A stretch of 39,647 nucleotides of DNA, from assembly GCF_013344765.1 (NCBI RefSeq), contig NZ_JABVBF010000008.1, positions 1-39,647 on the forward strand. Reading direction: 5' to 3'. The DNA comes from Acinetobacter lactucae (GTDB lineage Bacteria; Pseudomonadota; Gammaproteobacteria; Pseudomonadales; Moraxellaceae). Position numbers and translations under genes: made by a program. Shown here piece by piece: positions 24,991 through 33,959 of the stretch. Each line of letters opens with the position of its first letter. Position 1 is the first letter of the stretch. Below the pieces are notes generated by a model that was not told the DNA's origin, did no database searches, and worked only from the letters and a program-made list of their open reading frames with translations.

Positions 24991-26271
24991 ATGAAAAAGA
25001 CACCATTGTGGGTGGGGGTATGCTTGTGCCCATTATTTAGTCAAGTTGTGCATGCCGAGTTTATTGCAGATAGTAAAGCTGAGCTGACACTACGTAATTT
25101 TTACTTTGACCGAGACTATAAAAAAGATCCATATCCTTATACCGCGGCCAGAGATTGGGCGCAGGGTTTAATTTTTAAAGGACAGTCTGGTTATACCGAA
25201 GGGACAGTTGGGTTCGGTGTAGATGTGCTGGCAATGGCGGGTTTTAACCTGATGGGAAGCCGTGCTGATGACTATGCGCGTAGTGGCTTATTACCAGTGA
25301 ATACCGATAACTCGCGTGATGATTATTATGGAAAAATAGGTATTACAGGGAAGGCTAAATTTAGAAAAAATGAGCTTTTTGTGGGGGATTTAGTTCCACA
25401 ATTACCGACTATATTTTCATCGCCAGCTCGTTTGTTCCCTCAGACTTATCGCGGTATCCGTTTTGTTTCAAATGAAATTCCAAATCTTCAACTCGAAGGA
25501 TTTTATGTCGATGAAGTGCGTCAACGTGATTCGATTCGTTATACCGATGTTGGAACGGACAATATTAACCATCGTTTCGACAAGGCGGCAACAACCGATT
25601 CTTTTTATACATTGGGAGGAAGTTATCAGTTAAAGGACTATCGTCTACGTGCTTATCATGCCGAACTCAATGACATTTACCAGCAACAATTTTTGGGATT
25701 TAACGGCAAACAGCCTTTAAATGACCAGCTTAACTTTTTAAGTGATGTGCGTTTTTTTAATAGTGAAGAAACTGGAAGTAAAAAAATAGGAGAAGTTGAT
25801 AACCGACATATTAATGGCTTATTTGGTTTGAATTATCAAAATCATACTGTTTCTTTGGGCTATATGCAGTCGTTTGGTTCGACTGGTTTACCATTTTTGT
25901 CGGGAACTGAAAGTCCAGTCGTGCTTGATTTTATGAGTTCGGACTATTCAAATAAAGACGAAAAAGTCTATTCGATTCGTTATGAATATGACTTTAAAAA
26001 TGCACGGGTAGGTGATGTTTCATTAAACGGACTACGTTTTATGACTCGCTATGCAAAAGGTGAAGACATTGATTTACTGCAATATGGCGATCAGCGTTTT
26101 AAAGAAGAGTCGATGGAATTTGATTTAGGCTATAAAATTCCTGAAGGTAAGTTAAAAGGCTTAGGTGTGCGAGCTCGTTTTTCTCACTACCGTAATGATA
26201 TGCCTACCAATATGACATTCCATTCGGCAAATGAAACGCGTTTGAATGTTGACTATACCTTTAAATTTTAA
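24991..26271 (+). CDS. vanP: OprD-family porin linked to vanK
   Basis: A 426-residue OprD-type outer-membrane porin with a Sec signal (WVGVCLCPLFSQVVHA|EF). It opens with AELTLRNFYFDRDYKKD, carries GYTEGTVGFGVDVLAMAGF and ends in the aromatic strand RLNVDYTFKF. It lies 31 bp after vanK and before a strong terminator, so the two form an operon. It is a paralogue of HcaE, sharing long conserved segments. A role in passing vanillate through the outer membrane is inferred from linkage. Confidence 0.82.
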   Translation: MKKTPLWVGVCLCPLFSQVVHAEFIADSKAELTLRNFYFDRDYKKDPYPYTAARDWAQGLIFKGQSGYTEGTVGFGVDVLAMAGFNLMGSRADDYARSGLLPVNTDNSRDDYYGKIGITGKAKFRKNELFVGDLVPQLPTIFSSPARLFPQTYRGIRFVSNEIPNLQLEGFYVDEVRQRDSIRYTDVGTDNINHRFDKAATTDSFYTLGGSYQLKDYRLRAYHAELNDIYQQQFLGFNGKQPLNDQLNFLSDVRFFNSEETGSKKIGEVDNRHINGLFGLNYQNHTVSLGYMQSFGSTGLPFLSGTESPVVLDFMSSDYSNKDEKVYSIRYEYDFKNARVGDVSLNGLRFMTRYAKGEDIDLLQYGDQRFKEESMEFDLGYKIPEGKLKGLGVRARFSHYRNDMPTNMTFHSANETRLNVDYTFKF

Positions 26272-26300
26272 CGTTCAATATTTAACTAAATTAAAGACGA

Positions 26301-26331
26301 GTTAAAACATTGTGAGCAGCAATGTTTTAAC
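26301..26331 (+). terminator. Terminator after the vanP gene
   Basis: GTTAAAACATTG (26301-26312) pairs perfectly with CAATGTTTTAAC (26320-26331) around a 7-base loop. TAACTAAA before it and TTTAGTTA after it add an outer stem. Located 29 bp past the porin stop. Confidence 0.75.
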
Positions 26332-26336
26332 TTTAG

Positions 26337-26523
26337 TTATCAACTGCACAAAATCCCTCTATAATACCGCCAATCTTATTAAAGCCAATTGAGTCGTTCA
26401 TTAAACACATGGCTTTAATCTCTCATTTTTTTAAGTCAATTTCTTCGCTGTGATTCGGCTTATTTTTCAATATTTAGAATTTTATGTGTCTGTGCTGACA
26501 CATAAAAATATTTAGGTGCCAGC
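26337..26523 (+). promoter_or_regulatory. Promoter and structured leader of the OsmC-YcaO gene
   Basis: A candidate promoter has TTATCA (26337-26342), a 17-bp spacer and a perfect TATAAT (26360-26365). The following ~150-base leader holds two perfect inverted repeats. ATTAAAGCCA (26378-26387) pairs with TGGCTTTAAT (26410-26419). TTTTATGTGTC (26480-26490) pairs with GACACATAAAA (26497-26507) around a 6-base loop, ending just before the ribosome site AGGTG and 16 bases before the ATG. No known riboswitch was recognised. Confidence 0.6.
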
Positions 26524-28722
26524 ATGGAAATCAAGGTTAATTATCTCGACAATCTTCGACAGGAAGCTAAGTTCGATGACTTTACGGTAATTGCCGATCA
26601 ACCAATTCGCTACAAGGGTGACGGTTCGGCACCGGGCCCATTTGACTACTTTTTAGCATCGTCAGCATTGTGCGCAGCGTACTTTGTAAAAGTGTATTGT
26701 GCCGCTCGAGATATCCCAACTGATAATATTCGTTTATCGCAAAATAATATTGTTGATCCTGAAAACCGCTATAAGCAAACCTTTAAAATTCAAATTGAAT
26801 TACCAGCTGATATTTCAGAGAAAGATCGTCAAGGTATTTTACGTTCGATTGACCGTTGTACTGTTAAAAAAGTGATTCAAACGGGTCCTGAATTTATTAT
26901 TGAAGAAGTTGAAAGTATCGATGCAGATGCACAAGCATTGTTATTGCCAAGCCTAACTTCAGAAAGCCATACCTATATTCAAGGTAAAGACCTGCCATTA
27001 GAAGAAACCATTGCCAATATGTCAGCTATTTTGGCAAATTTGGGTATGAAGATTGAAATCGCGTCTTGGCGTAATATTGTCCCGAATGTATGGTCATTAC
27101 ATATTCGTGATGCACAGTCTCCGATGTGTTTTACCAATGGTAAAGGTGCAACTAAAGAAAGTGCTTTGGCGTCTGCATTAGGCGAGTTTATTGAGCGTTT
27201 AAACTGTAACTTCTTCTATAACGACCAGTTCTGGGGTGAAGATATTGCCAATGCTGAATTTGTGCATTATCCAGATGAAAAATGGTTTAAACCGGGTCCA
27301 AATGGTGAATTACCTAAAGAAATCTTAGATGAATATTGTCTTGAGATTTACAACCCAGATGATGAGTTATTGGGCACACATTTATATGACACCAACTCAG
27401 GCAACGTAGAGCGCGGTATTTGCTCGCTACCTTTTGTGCGCCAGTCTGACGGTGAAGTTGTCTATTTCCCATCAAATTTAATTGAAAACTTGTACTTAAG
27501 TAATGGTATGAGTGCGGGCAACACTTTGGCAGAAGCACAAGTTCAATGCTTGTCAGAAATTTTTGAACGTGCTGTTAAACGTGAAATTTTAGAAGGTGAA
27601 ATTGCACTTCCAGATGTTCCTGAAGACGTATTAGCAAAATACCCAAGTATTGTTGCTGGTATTAAAGGTCTAGAAGAGCAAGGTTTCCCTGTATTAGTTA
27701 AAGATGCATCGTTAGGTGGCCAGTTCCCTGTAATGTGTGTGACTTTAATGAACCCGCGTACGGGTGGGGTGTTTGCATCTTTTGGTGCGCATCCAAGTTT
27801 TGAAGTTGCGTTAGAACGCAGTCTGACTGAGTTACTTCAAGGCCGTAGTTTCGAAGGCTTAAATGATCTCCCTCAACCGACTTTCCAAAGTAATGCGGTC
27901 ACTGAGCCGAACAACTTTGTTGAGCACTTTATTGACTCGAGCGGTTTGGTTTCTTGGCGCTTCTTTAGTTCTAAATCTGACTATGACTTTGTTGAATGGG
28001 ATTTTTCTGGAGAAGACGAAGAGTCGAATGCAGAAGAAGCTGCAACATTGTTCGGTATTCTCGAAGAGATGGGCAAAGAAGTATATATGGCAGTATACGA
28101 GCACTTAGGTGCGACAGCTTGCCGTATTTTAGTACCGGATTATTCAGAAATTTATCTCGTTGAAGATTTGATTTGGGATAATACCAATAAAGCACTTTCA
28201 TTCCGTGAAGATATTCTAAATCTGCATCGTTTGGATGATGAACAACTCGAAGCATTGGTTGAACGCTTAGAAGAATGTGAGTTAGATGATTACACAGAAA
28301 TCACCACACTCATTGGCATCGAATTTGATGACAATACAGTTTGGGGACAGCTAACAATCTTAGAGCTGAAATTGCTGATTTATGTAGCTTTACAACAGTT
28401 TGAAGAAGCAAAAGAGCTTGTAGAAACTTACTTGCAATATAACACCAACACTGTTGAGCGTGGCTTGTTTTATCAGTGCATGAACGTGGTGCTTGAAGTG
28501 ATGTTAGATGAAGAATTAGAGCTTGAAGACTACCTTACGAATTTCCGTCGTATGTTTGGTGATACACGAATGGATGCAGTATTAGGTTCTGTCGATGGTA
28601 GCGTTCGTTTCTATGGTTTAACACCAACAAGTATGAAACTAGAAGGACTTGATCGCCATTTACGTCTGATCGAGAGCTATAAAAAATTGCATGCAGCTCG
28701 TGCTAAAGCCGTGGCGATGTAA
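26524..28722 (+). CDS. OsmC domain / YcaO domain fusion protein
   Basis: A 732-residue protein. Residues 1-130 form an OsmC-like domain (PGPFDYFLASSALCAAYFV) with Cys50 and Cys111 at the places of the peroxide-reacting pair. Residues about 150-560 form a YcaO ATP-binding domain with TNGKGATKESALASALGEF (Glu220, Glu223) and SAGNTLAEAQVQCLSEIFERA. An acidic, helical, TPR-like C-terminus follows. This is the E. coli YcaO type, linked to RimO-dependent methylthiolation of ribosomal protein S12, with an added OsmC module. There is no precursor peptide, dehydrogenase or E1-like partner, so a natural-product role is unlikely. It is transcribed alone, between terminators. Confidence 0.85.
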   Translation: MEIKVNYLDNLRQEAKFDDFTVIADQPIRYKGDGSAPGPFDYFLASSALCAAYFVKVYCAARDIPTDNIRLSQNNIVDPENRYKQTFKIQIELPADISEKDRQGILRSIDRCTVKKVIQTGPEFIIEEVESIDADAQALLLPSLTSESHTYIQGKDLPLEETIANMSAILANLGMKIEIASWRNIVPNVWSLHIRDAQSPMCFTNGKGATKESALASALGEFIERLNCNFFYNDQFWGEDIANAEFVHYPDEKWFKPGPNGELPKEILDEYCLEIYNPDDELLGTHLYDTNSGNVERGICSLPFVRQSDGEVVYFPSNLIENLYLSNGMSAGNTLAEAQVQCLSEIFERAVKREILEGEIALPDVPEDVLAKYPSIVAGIKGLEEQGFPVLVKDASLGGQFPVMCVTLMNPRTGGVFASFGAHPSFEVALERSLTELLQGRSFEGLNDLPQPTFQSNAVTEPNNFVEHFIDSSGLVSWRFFSSKSDYDFVEWDFSGEDEESNAEEAATLFGILEEMGKEVYMAVYEHLGATACRILVPDYSEIYLVEDLIWDNTNKALSFREDILNLHRLDDEQLEALVERLEECELDDYTEITTLIGIEFDDNTVWGQLTILELKLLIYVALQQFEEAKELVETYLQYNTNTVERGLFYQCMNVVLEVMLDEELELEDYLTNFRRMFGDTRMDAVLGSVDGSVRFYGLTPTSMKLEGLDRHLRLIESYKKLHAARAKAVAM

Positions 28723-28737
28723 TTTAACAAGCGAAAG

Positions 28738-28769
28738 AAAAAAAGCCTATTTTTAAATAGGCTTTTTTT
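28738..28769. terminator. Bidirectional terminator
   Basis: AAAAAAAGCCTATTT and AAATAGGCTTTTTTT form a long stem with A and T runs, between the convergent OsmC-YcaO and GMC oxidoreductase genes. Confidence 0.88.
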
Positions 28770-28786
28770 ATAAAACAACTCGCAGT

Positions 28787-30457
28787 TTAAGCAGAAGCTT
28801 CGGTGATTTCTATGGTTTCTGCATCTGCTCTATAACCTTGTTGCTCATCCAAAGTATGTTTAGCCGGAATATAAGACATTGCGCGTTCTGCAAGAGCTGT
28901 AATGGTGAGACTTGGGTTAACCCCTAAATTTGCACCTAACATTGAACCATCTACAACGTATAAGTTTTTATAGTTAAAGACACGGTTTTGTCCATCTACC
29001 ACACCGCGCTCTGGGCTTGAAGCAATTGCGCAACCACCCATACAGTGGGCTGTAAAAGGTACATTAAACAAAATTTCGGTAATAGTCGTCATTGGATGAC
29101 CATTAAACATTTTGGCAACTTTTTCGGTAAAAGCATTTGCCTGCGGAATATACACAGGTAGCTTTTTACCTTCGCTCGATAATACTTTGCCAAAAGGCCA
29201 GAACCAATTACGTTTCAAGCGCATGTTGATGGAGGCATCAGCTGTTTGCATCACCAAGAAAATTAAGGTTTGACGCGCGAAACTGACAGGGTTACTCATG
29301 CGAAGGAAAATAAATGGATGGCAAATAAGTGCCCATAACCAAAAAAAGATACGCGTCCAACCCGGTTTACCTTTAGCCATGTAAGTACACATGAGACCCA
29401 TTGCATCGGAACCGTTTTGGTAGCGAGTTGCTTCAATATGAGTGTCATGGTCAATGTAAATACTTGAACCAATGGCAACACCTTTACTCATGTCGACATC
29501 TTTACCAAAAAAGCGAACACCTAAAATCGACTCGGCATTAGTACGAACCCGATTACCCAAATCATCAGAAATATTTGGCAGAGAACCGGACTGTTTTAAG
29601 CGGAACAACATCTCTTGCGTGCCCAACGACGATGCCGAAAAAATTACGTTACGAACATGCCATGTACGACGCTGTTTGTTAAACCATGAGCTTGAGCATT
29701 CGGTAGTGACTTCATAGCCATCGCTGCCATCGGCTTTACCATTGAGTGGTTTAACGTCAACAACTTTGGTTTCTTCATAAACCTTGGCACCATTTTTTTC
29801 AGCAAAGTACAAATAGTTTTTATCTAAGGTGTTTTTTGCGTTGTGTTTGCAACCTGTCATACAGCCGCCACATGCGGTACAGGTTCCGCGGTCTGGTCCT
29901 TCACCGTTAAAATACGGGTCAGGGTAGGTCTTGCCACCTTCTTCACCTTCGGGTGGAAAAAACGTTGCAACACGAGTCGGTTTAAACGTATGCCCAACAC
30001 CAACTGCATCGCCCATTTTTTTAAGCATATGGTCGGCAGGACCGAAAATTTTATTATCCGTCACCCCAAGCATACGTTCGGCTTCAGCATAGTGCTGTGG
30101 CATTTCATTTTTCCAGTCCGCCGCATCGGCCCATGTGCCTTCATCCCAAATATGTTCAGGTGGAACCAGTAGGGTGTTTGCATAGGTAATTGAGCCACCA
30201 CCTACCGCGTTCCCGCAAATAATGGTGACATGGCGAAAAAAACGCATGTTGAAATAACCGAAAAGTTTCATGCCTGGGCGCCAAATCCAGCGTTTTGTAT
30301 TCCAGTTATTTTTTGCAAAATCTTTAGCTTCCCAGCGTCGCCCCATTTCCATTACCGCAACTGAATAGCCTTTTTCGGTTAGACGGCAAGCAGAAACACT
30401 ACCACCAAAGCCTGAACCAATAATGAGGTAATCATAGTCATAATTGTTTGTTGTCAT
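28787..30457 (-). CDS. GMC-family FAD oxidoreductase (cholesterol-oxidase-like branch) with a four-Cys motif
   Basis: A 556-residue flavoprotein. The N-terminal FAD fingerprint is LIIGSGFGGSVSACRL and the C-terminus carries HCMGGCAIASSPERGVVDGQ, with the active-site-type His, and LGVNPSLTITALAERA. Residues 193-203 hold CTACGGCMTGC, a CxxCxxCxxxC array at the point where this GMC branch has an insertion. It should oxidise an alcohol to aldehyde or ketone; the sterol label reflects family resemblance only. A hydrophobic stretch near residues 360-395 suggests membrane contact. GAGAGGAG precedes the ATG. It is the last gene of the four-gene monooxygenase unit. Confidence 0.8.
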   Translation of the reverse strand: MTTNNYDYDYLIIGSGFGGSVSACRLTEKGYSVAVMEMGRRWEAKDFAKNNWNTKRWIWRPGMKLFGYFNMRFFRHVTIICGNAVGGGSITYANTLLVPPEHIWDEGTWADAADWKNEMPQHYAEAERMLGVTDNKIFGPADHMLKKMGDAVGVGHTFKPTRVATFFPPEGEEGGKTYPDPYFNGEGPDRGTCTACGGCMTGCKHNAKNTLDKNYLYFAEKNGAKVYEETKVVDVKPLNGKADGSDGYEVTTECSSSWFNKQRRTWHVRNVIFSASSLGTQEMLFRLKQSGSLPNISDDLGNRVRTNAESILGVRFFGKDVDMSKGVAIGSSIYIDHDTHIEATRYQNGSDAMGLMCTYMAKGKPGWTRIFFWLWALICHPFIFLRMSNPVSFARQTLIFLVMQTADASINMRLKRNWFWPFGKVLSSEGKKLPVYIPQANAFTEKVAKMFNGHPMTTITEILFNVPFTAHCMGGCAIASSPERGVVDGQNRVFNYKNLYVVDGSMLGANLGVNPSLTITALAERAMSYIPAKHTLDEQQGYRADAETIEITEASA

Positions 30458-30484
30458 GCCGAGGACTCCTCTCTGGCGATATTT

Positions 30485-31378
30485 TTATATTGACTGTGTA
30501 TGTTTATCAATGAATTGCCCAATGCGCTCAATCGAGTCATTAGATTCGTTTAGTATACCCGCGTGGAATTGAAAAACATGTCCGACTCGGTCATAAACCC
30601 TTAAGTTCGTCGGAATACCATACTTTTCGGTTTCTTCAGCGAGACGTTTTGCATCGTCCAATAAAACTTCTTCGGTACCGACATGAATTAGGATAGGCGG
30701 TAAACCAGTTAAGTCAGCATAGAGTGGAGAACAGGTTGGATCGGTTAGCAATTTTTGGCCGCAGTAGTTATTTGCACACCAAGCTAACCAGTCCTCTGAC
30801 AGCATTGCATCTTGAATAGCATGCGTTTTCATCGTGCTTCCAGAAAGGCTTAAGTCTACCCAAGGTGAAAGTAAAACTAATGCCGCTGGTAATGGTAAAC
30901 CTGCATCCCGTAAAGCAATTGCCGTGCTTAAGCTTAATCCACCGCCCGCAGAATCCCCAGCAACCACAAGTTTTTTCGGGTCTTGTCCTTGAGCAAGTAA
31001 AGCTTTATAGACTGCAATGCTATCTTCAATAGCAGCAGGGCTTGGATGTTTTGGTGCTAAACGATATTCAGCTAACCAGACTTGTGCCTGAGCTGCATGT
31101 CCAATTTGAGCAGCAAGCTTAGTGTGACTTTTAGAGCTGCCAACCACATAGCCACCACCATGTAAATACAAGATACCGAGCCCTGATTTAGTCGTTTTAG
31201 GCTGAATATGGACTGTCGGTACTTGAGCAATGGTTTGCTTTTTTGTTTGATATCCACGTGGCCCAAGCACAATTGCACTGGCTGCATCGCTACAAAAACG
31301 CTGAAGCTTTAGTGGTGTTTTAGGGGATAAAGCTGGACGTAGCGTGGTACGGATGGTCCATGCAAGAAGCTGCTTCAT
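30485..31378 (-). CDS. Alpha/beta hydrolase, HSL-type esterase (LipR-like)
   Basis: A 297-residue family IV esterase. The oxyanion motif is YLHGGGYVVGSS, the nucleophile lies in VAGDSAGGGLSLS, the Asp in HVGTEEVLLDDAKRL and the His in VGHVFQFHAGIL. It lies between an SDR and a GMC oxidoreductase in a Baeyer-Villiger monooxygenase operon, so hydrolysis of the ester or lactone produced by the monooxygenase is the natural role. It begins 71 bp after the SDR stop, with a large hairpin in the gap. It is a different subgroup from the esterase at 19799-20704. Confidence 0.83.
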   Translation of the reverse strand: MKQLLAWTIRTTLRPALSPKTPLKLQRFCSDAASAIVLGPRGYQTKKQTIAQVPTVHIQPKTTKSGLGILYLHGGGYVVGSSKSHTKLAAQIGHAAQAQVWLAEYRLAPKHPSPAAIEDSIAVYKALLAQGQDPKKLVVAGDSAGGGLSLSTAIALRDAGLPLPAALVLLSPWVDLSLSGSTMKTHAIQDAMLSEDWLAWCANNYCGQKLLTDPTCSPLYADLTGLPPILIHVGTEEVLLDDAKRLAEETEKYGIPTNLRVYDRVGHVFQFHAGILNESNDSIERIGQFIDKHTQSI

Positions 31379-31407
31379 AATAAGGACTCATACTAAGCCT
31401 AATGACA

Positions 31408-31441
31408 GTCAGCATGCTCCTAAAATTAGGAGCATGCTGAC
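31408..31441. repeat. Perfect 16-bp inverted repeat in the SDR-esterase gap
   Basis: GTCAGCATGCTCCTAA (31408-31423) is followed after 2 bases by its exact reverse complement (31426-31441). In RNA this is a very stable hairpin inside the operon. No T run follows on the minus strand, so it may act as an mRNA stabiliser or processing point rather than a full terminator. Confidence 0.75.
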
Positions 31442-31449
31442 CACTATTT

Positions 31450-32304
31450 TTATTTTGCTGATTTGTTGAGTAGGCGAGTTTGCAAGGCAGTCGCAGTTGC
31501 AAAAATCTTTTGGTAACCCTGCGGAAGAATACGTTGAATCACATCAACGGCTTTTGCATCGGCTCCAATAAGTAAACGGCGACGGTCTTTACGAACAGCC
31601 TCTAAAATTTGTTGAGCTGCATCATCAGCAGGGGTACGAAGTAATTTATCGAAAGCGTCCTGACTTTTTAGAGGGTCCATTCCTAAAGACTGGACACTAT
31701 TATTCATGCGGGCAGCTTTGGCAATATTGGTACGAATTCCACCCGGATGCACACAAGTCGCGCTCACACCAGCATTTTGCATATCAAGTTCTTGACGTAG
31801 AGACTCGGTAAAGCCACGTACGGCAAATTTACTGGCGTTATAAGCACTTTGTGTTGGTTGAGCTGTTAAGCCAAACATACTAGAAATATTAATAATATGC
31901 CCATCACCACTTTGCTTTAAGTAAGGCAAAAACTCTTTGGTGCCATAAACCACGCCCCAAAAATTAATACCAATCAGCCATTCAAGATCTTCATAGCTCA
32001 CACCTTCAGCCGTACTCCCTATTGCGACACCAGCATTATTAAAAATCAGGTTAACTTGGCCATGCTCATCTACCACTGCCTTTGCCCAAGTTGCAACCTC
32101 ATCACGTTTAGCCACATCAACTTTTTGAGTGGTGACTTTGACAGAATAGGGTGCTAACAGCTCGACTGTTTTGGCTAACCCGGCTTCACTAATATCAGAA
32201 AGTGCCAGATGGCAACCTTGTTTTGCGAGTGCTATAGCAAGTGCTTGTCCAATACCAGAACCAGCACCTGTCACAGCTGCGACTTTATTTTTAAAAGACT
32301 TCAT
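31450..32304 (-). CDS. Short-chain dehydrogenase/reductase
   Basis: A 284-residue classical SDR. The cofactor motif is TGAGSGIGQALAIAL, then NNAGVAIGS, the catalytic serine in INISSMFGL and YNASKFAVRGF with the catalytic Tyr and Lys. It would interconvert an alcohol and a ketone with NAD(P)(H), supplying a ketone to the monooxygenase or processing its alcohol product. It lies 44 bp after the monooxygenase. It is related to, but not a close copy of, the SDR at 37532-38365. Confidence 0.85.
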   Translation of the reverse strand: MKSFKNKVAAVTGAGSGIGQALAIALAKQGCHLALSDISEAGLAKTVELLAPYSVKVTTQKVDVAKRDEVATWAKAVVDEHGQVNLIFNNAGVAIGSTAEGVSYEDLEWLIGINFWGVVYGTKEFLPYLKQSGDGHIINISSMFGLTAQPTQSAYNASKFAVRGFTESLRQELDMQNAGVSATCVHPGGIRTNIAKAARMNNSVQSLGMDPLKSQDAFDKLLRTPADDAAQQILEAVRKDRRRLLIGADAKAVDVIQRILPQGYQKIFATATALQTRLLNKSAK

Positions 32305-32348
32305 AAAATTCTCCGTTTATTTTTCTCATTTCCTATGGTGAAGCTTGT

Positions 32349-33836
32349 TTAAGAAATAGCCGAAACCTGAGTGTAGTTTTCAACATCGAAGCGACGAGTA
32401 CGTTGACGATATTCAAGAGTAAAGCCTGGCCAGTTATTGGTATTTTTACCATCAGCAGTTTGATACCAACTGGTACAACCTTGAGTCCATACAGTTTTTT
32501 TCATTTTTTCTTGAATGCTTTGATTAAACTCATGTTGAACTTCTGCACGAACATTAGTGAACAGGAGTTTGTTTTGTAGAGTTGTCTGGATGGCATCTAA
32601 AATATAATTCACTTGGCTTTCAATCATATACACAATTGAGTTGTGACCAAGATTGGTATTTGGTCCATAGAGCATAAAGAAGTTAGGGAATCCGCTCACA
32701 GTTATGCCAAGGTATGCTTCTGCACCATCTTTCCATGTGTCTTTTAAGGTACGACCATCAAGACCTGTAATCTGCATGGGTGCCATAAATTCTGTTGCGG
32801 CAAAGCCCGTACCATAAATAATGGTATCGACTTCACGCAGATTTCCTTCCGTATCTAAAATTCCATTTTCAGTAATTTCTTGAATGCCCGTATTAATCAC
32901 ATCGACATGAGGTTGAGTCAGTGTTTCATACCAGTGGTTAGAAATTAAAATACGTTTGCAACCAATTGGATAATCCGGCATTAAGCGGTGGCGCAGCTTC
33001 CCATCTTTAACGACTTTACGGATGTGACGCTGAAATAAATATTCCACCAAAGGCATTTCATTTAAAGAAGTTGTAAAAGCAAGAAGGCGAATTTCATGAT
33101 GTCCATATTGCAAAGCACGGTCTAGACTTTGCAAAATCGGTAGTTTGCGGAAAGCTTTTTTTTCTAAAGGCTGGTAAACCCGATCTGGTTTAGGAATCAC
33201 GTAAGGTGCCGAACGTTGATAAACGTCTAGATGTGCTACCTGTTTTGCAATTTCAGGGATGAACTGAATTGCACTTGCACCTGTGCCAATGACTGCAACA
33301 CGTTTGCCAGTTAAATCATAATCGTGGTCCCAACGCGCTGAGTGAAATGCCTTACCCTTAAAGTTTTCACTACCTTTAAGTTTTGGATAAGCAGGGCGGT
33401 TGAGTTGGCCTACCGCACCGACTAGAAACTCAGCTTCAAACTGTTCACCAGTCGTACTTTGAATGTGCCATACACCTTGCAAAGCATCAAATTCAGCACT
33501 GGCAATTTCAGTATTAAATTGAACATGCGGACGAATATCATATTTATCTGCACAGTGGCGTAAATATTGATAAATCTCTTGAGAGGTTCCGTAGCGATTT
33601 TTCCAGCCTAGTTCCTGTTCAAAAGAAAAAGAATAAAGATGTGACGGCACATCACATGCAGCGCCCGGATAAGTGTTGTCACGCCAGACACCACCGACAT
33701 CGGCAGCTTTTTCAAATAGAGTAAATTGTTTAAAACCTGCTTGTTTGAGTCGAATGGCTAAACCTAAGCCTCCGAAACCAGTACCTATAATAGCGATACG
33801 TACATTTTTATTTGAATTAGACGTCGAATTAAACAT
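32349..33836 (-). CDS. Baeyer-Villiger-type flavin monooxygenase (first copy)
   Basis: A 495-residue FAD/NADPH monooxygenase. It has two Rossmann motifs (IIGTGFGGLG near residue 17 and VIGTGASAIQF near 183). Between them is the Baeyer-Villiger fingerprint FKGKAFHSARWD (Phe159, His165, Trp169). VGGVWRDNTYPGAACDVPS places it with cyclohexanone/phenylacetone-type enzymes rather than the EthA group. The start at 33836 is chosen because the longer frame from 34007 runs through the divergent regulator's start. AAGGA lies 13 bases upstream, rather far. First gene of a unit with SDR, esterase and GMC oxidoreductase. Confidence 0.83.
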   Translation of the reverse strand: MFNSTSNSNKNVRIAIIGTGFGGLGLAIRLKQAGFKQFTLFEKAADVGGVWRDNTYPGAACDVPSHLYSFSFEQELGWKNRYGTSQEIYQYLRHCADKYDIRPHVQFNTEIASAEFDALQGVWHIQSTTGEQFEAEFLVGAVGQLNRPAYPKLKGSENFKGKAFHSARWDHDYDLTGKRVAVIGTGASAIQFIPEIAKQVAHLDVYQRSAPYVIPKPDRVYQPLEKKAFRKLPILQSLDRALQYGHHEIRLLAFTTSLNEMPLVEYLFQRHIRKVVKDGKLRHRLMPDYPIGCKRILISNHWYETLTQPHVDVINTGIQEITENGILDTEGNLREVDTIIYGTGFAATEFMAPMQITGLDGRTLKDTWKDGAEAYLGITVSGFPNFFMLYGPNTNLGHNSIVYMIESQVNYILDAIQTTLQNKLLFTNVRAEVQHEFNQSIQEKMKKTVWTQGCTSWYQTADGKNTNNWPGFTLEYRQRTRRFDVENYTQVSAIS

Positions 33837-33959
33837 AGGCTGCTCTAAATCCTTAAAAACAGTGGGCGAAAAGATCGCAATTTCCTGTATGCAGAATAGA
33901 CGTTTATTAACTTGATTTAGAGGATGGATGAGGACAAAATATTGTGATTCGAGGACATT

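Noticed and set aside
26524..28722. A YcaO-dependent peptide natural-product (azoline or thioamide) cluster
   Set aside because: No precursor peptide, partner cyclodehydratase, dehydrogenase or exporter is next to the gene, and the domain layout is that of the housekeeping E. coli type.
32349..33836. Direct orthology to mycobacterial MymA or to alkane monooxygenase AlmA
   Set aside because: Both of those belong, as I recall their sequences, to the GGTWDLFRYPG group, whereas this protein has GGVWRDNTYPGAACDVPS. Only the operon layout is similar.
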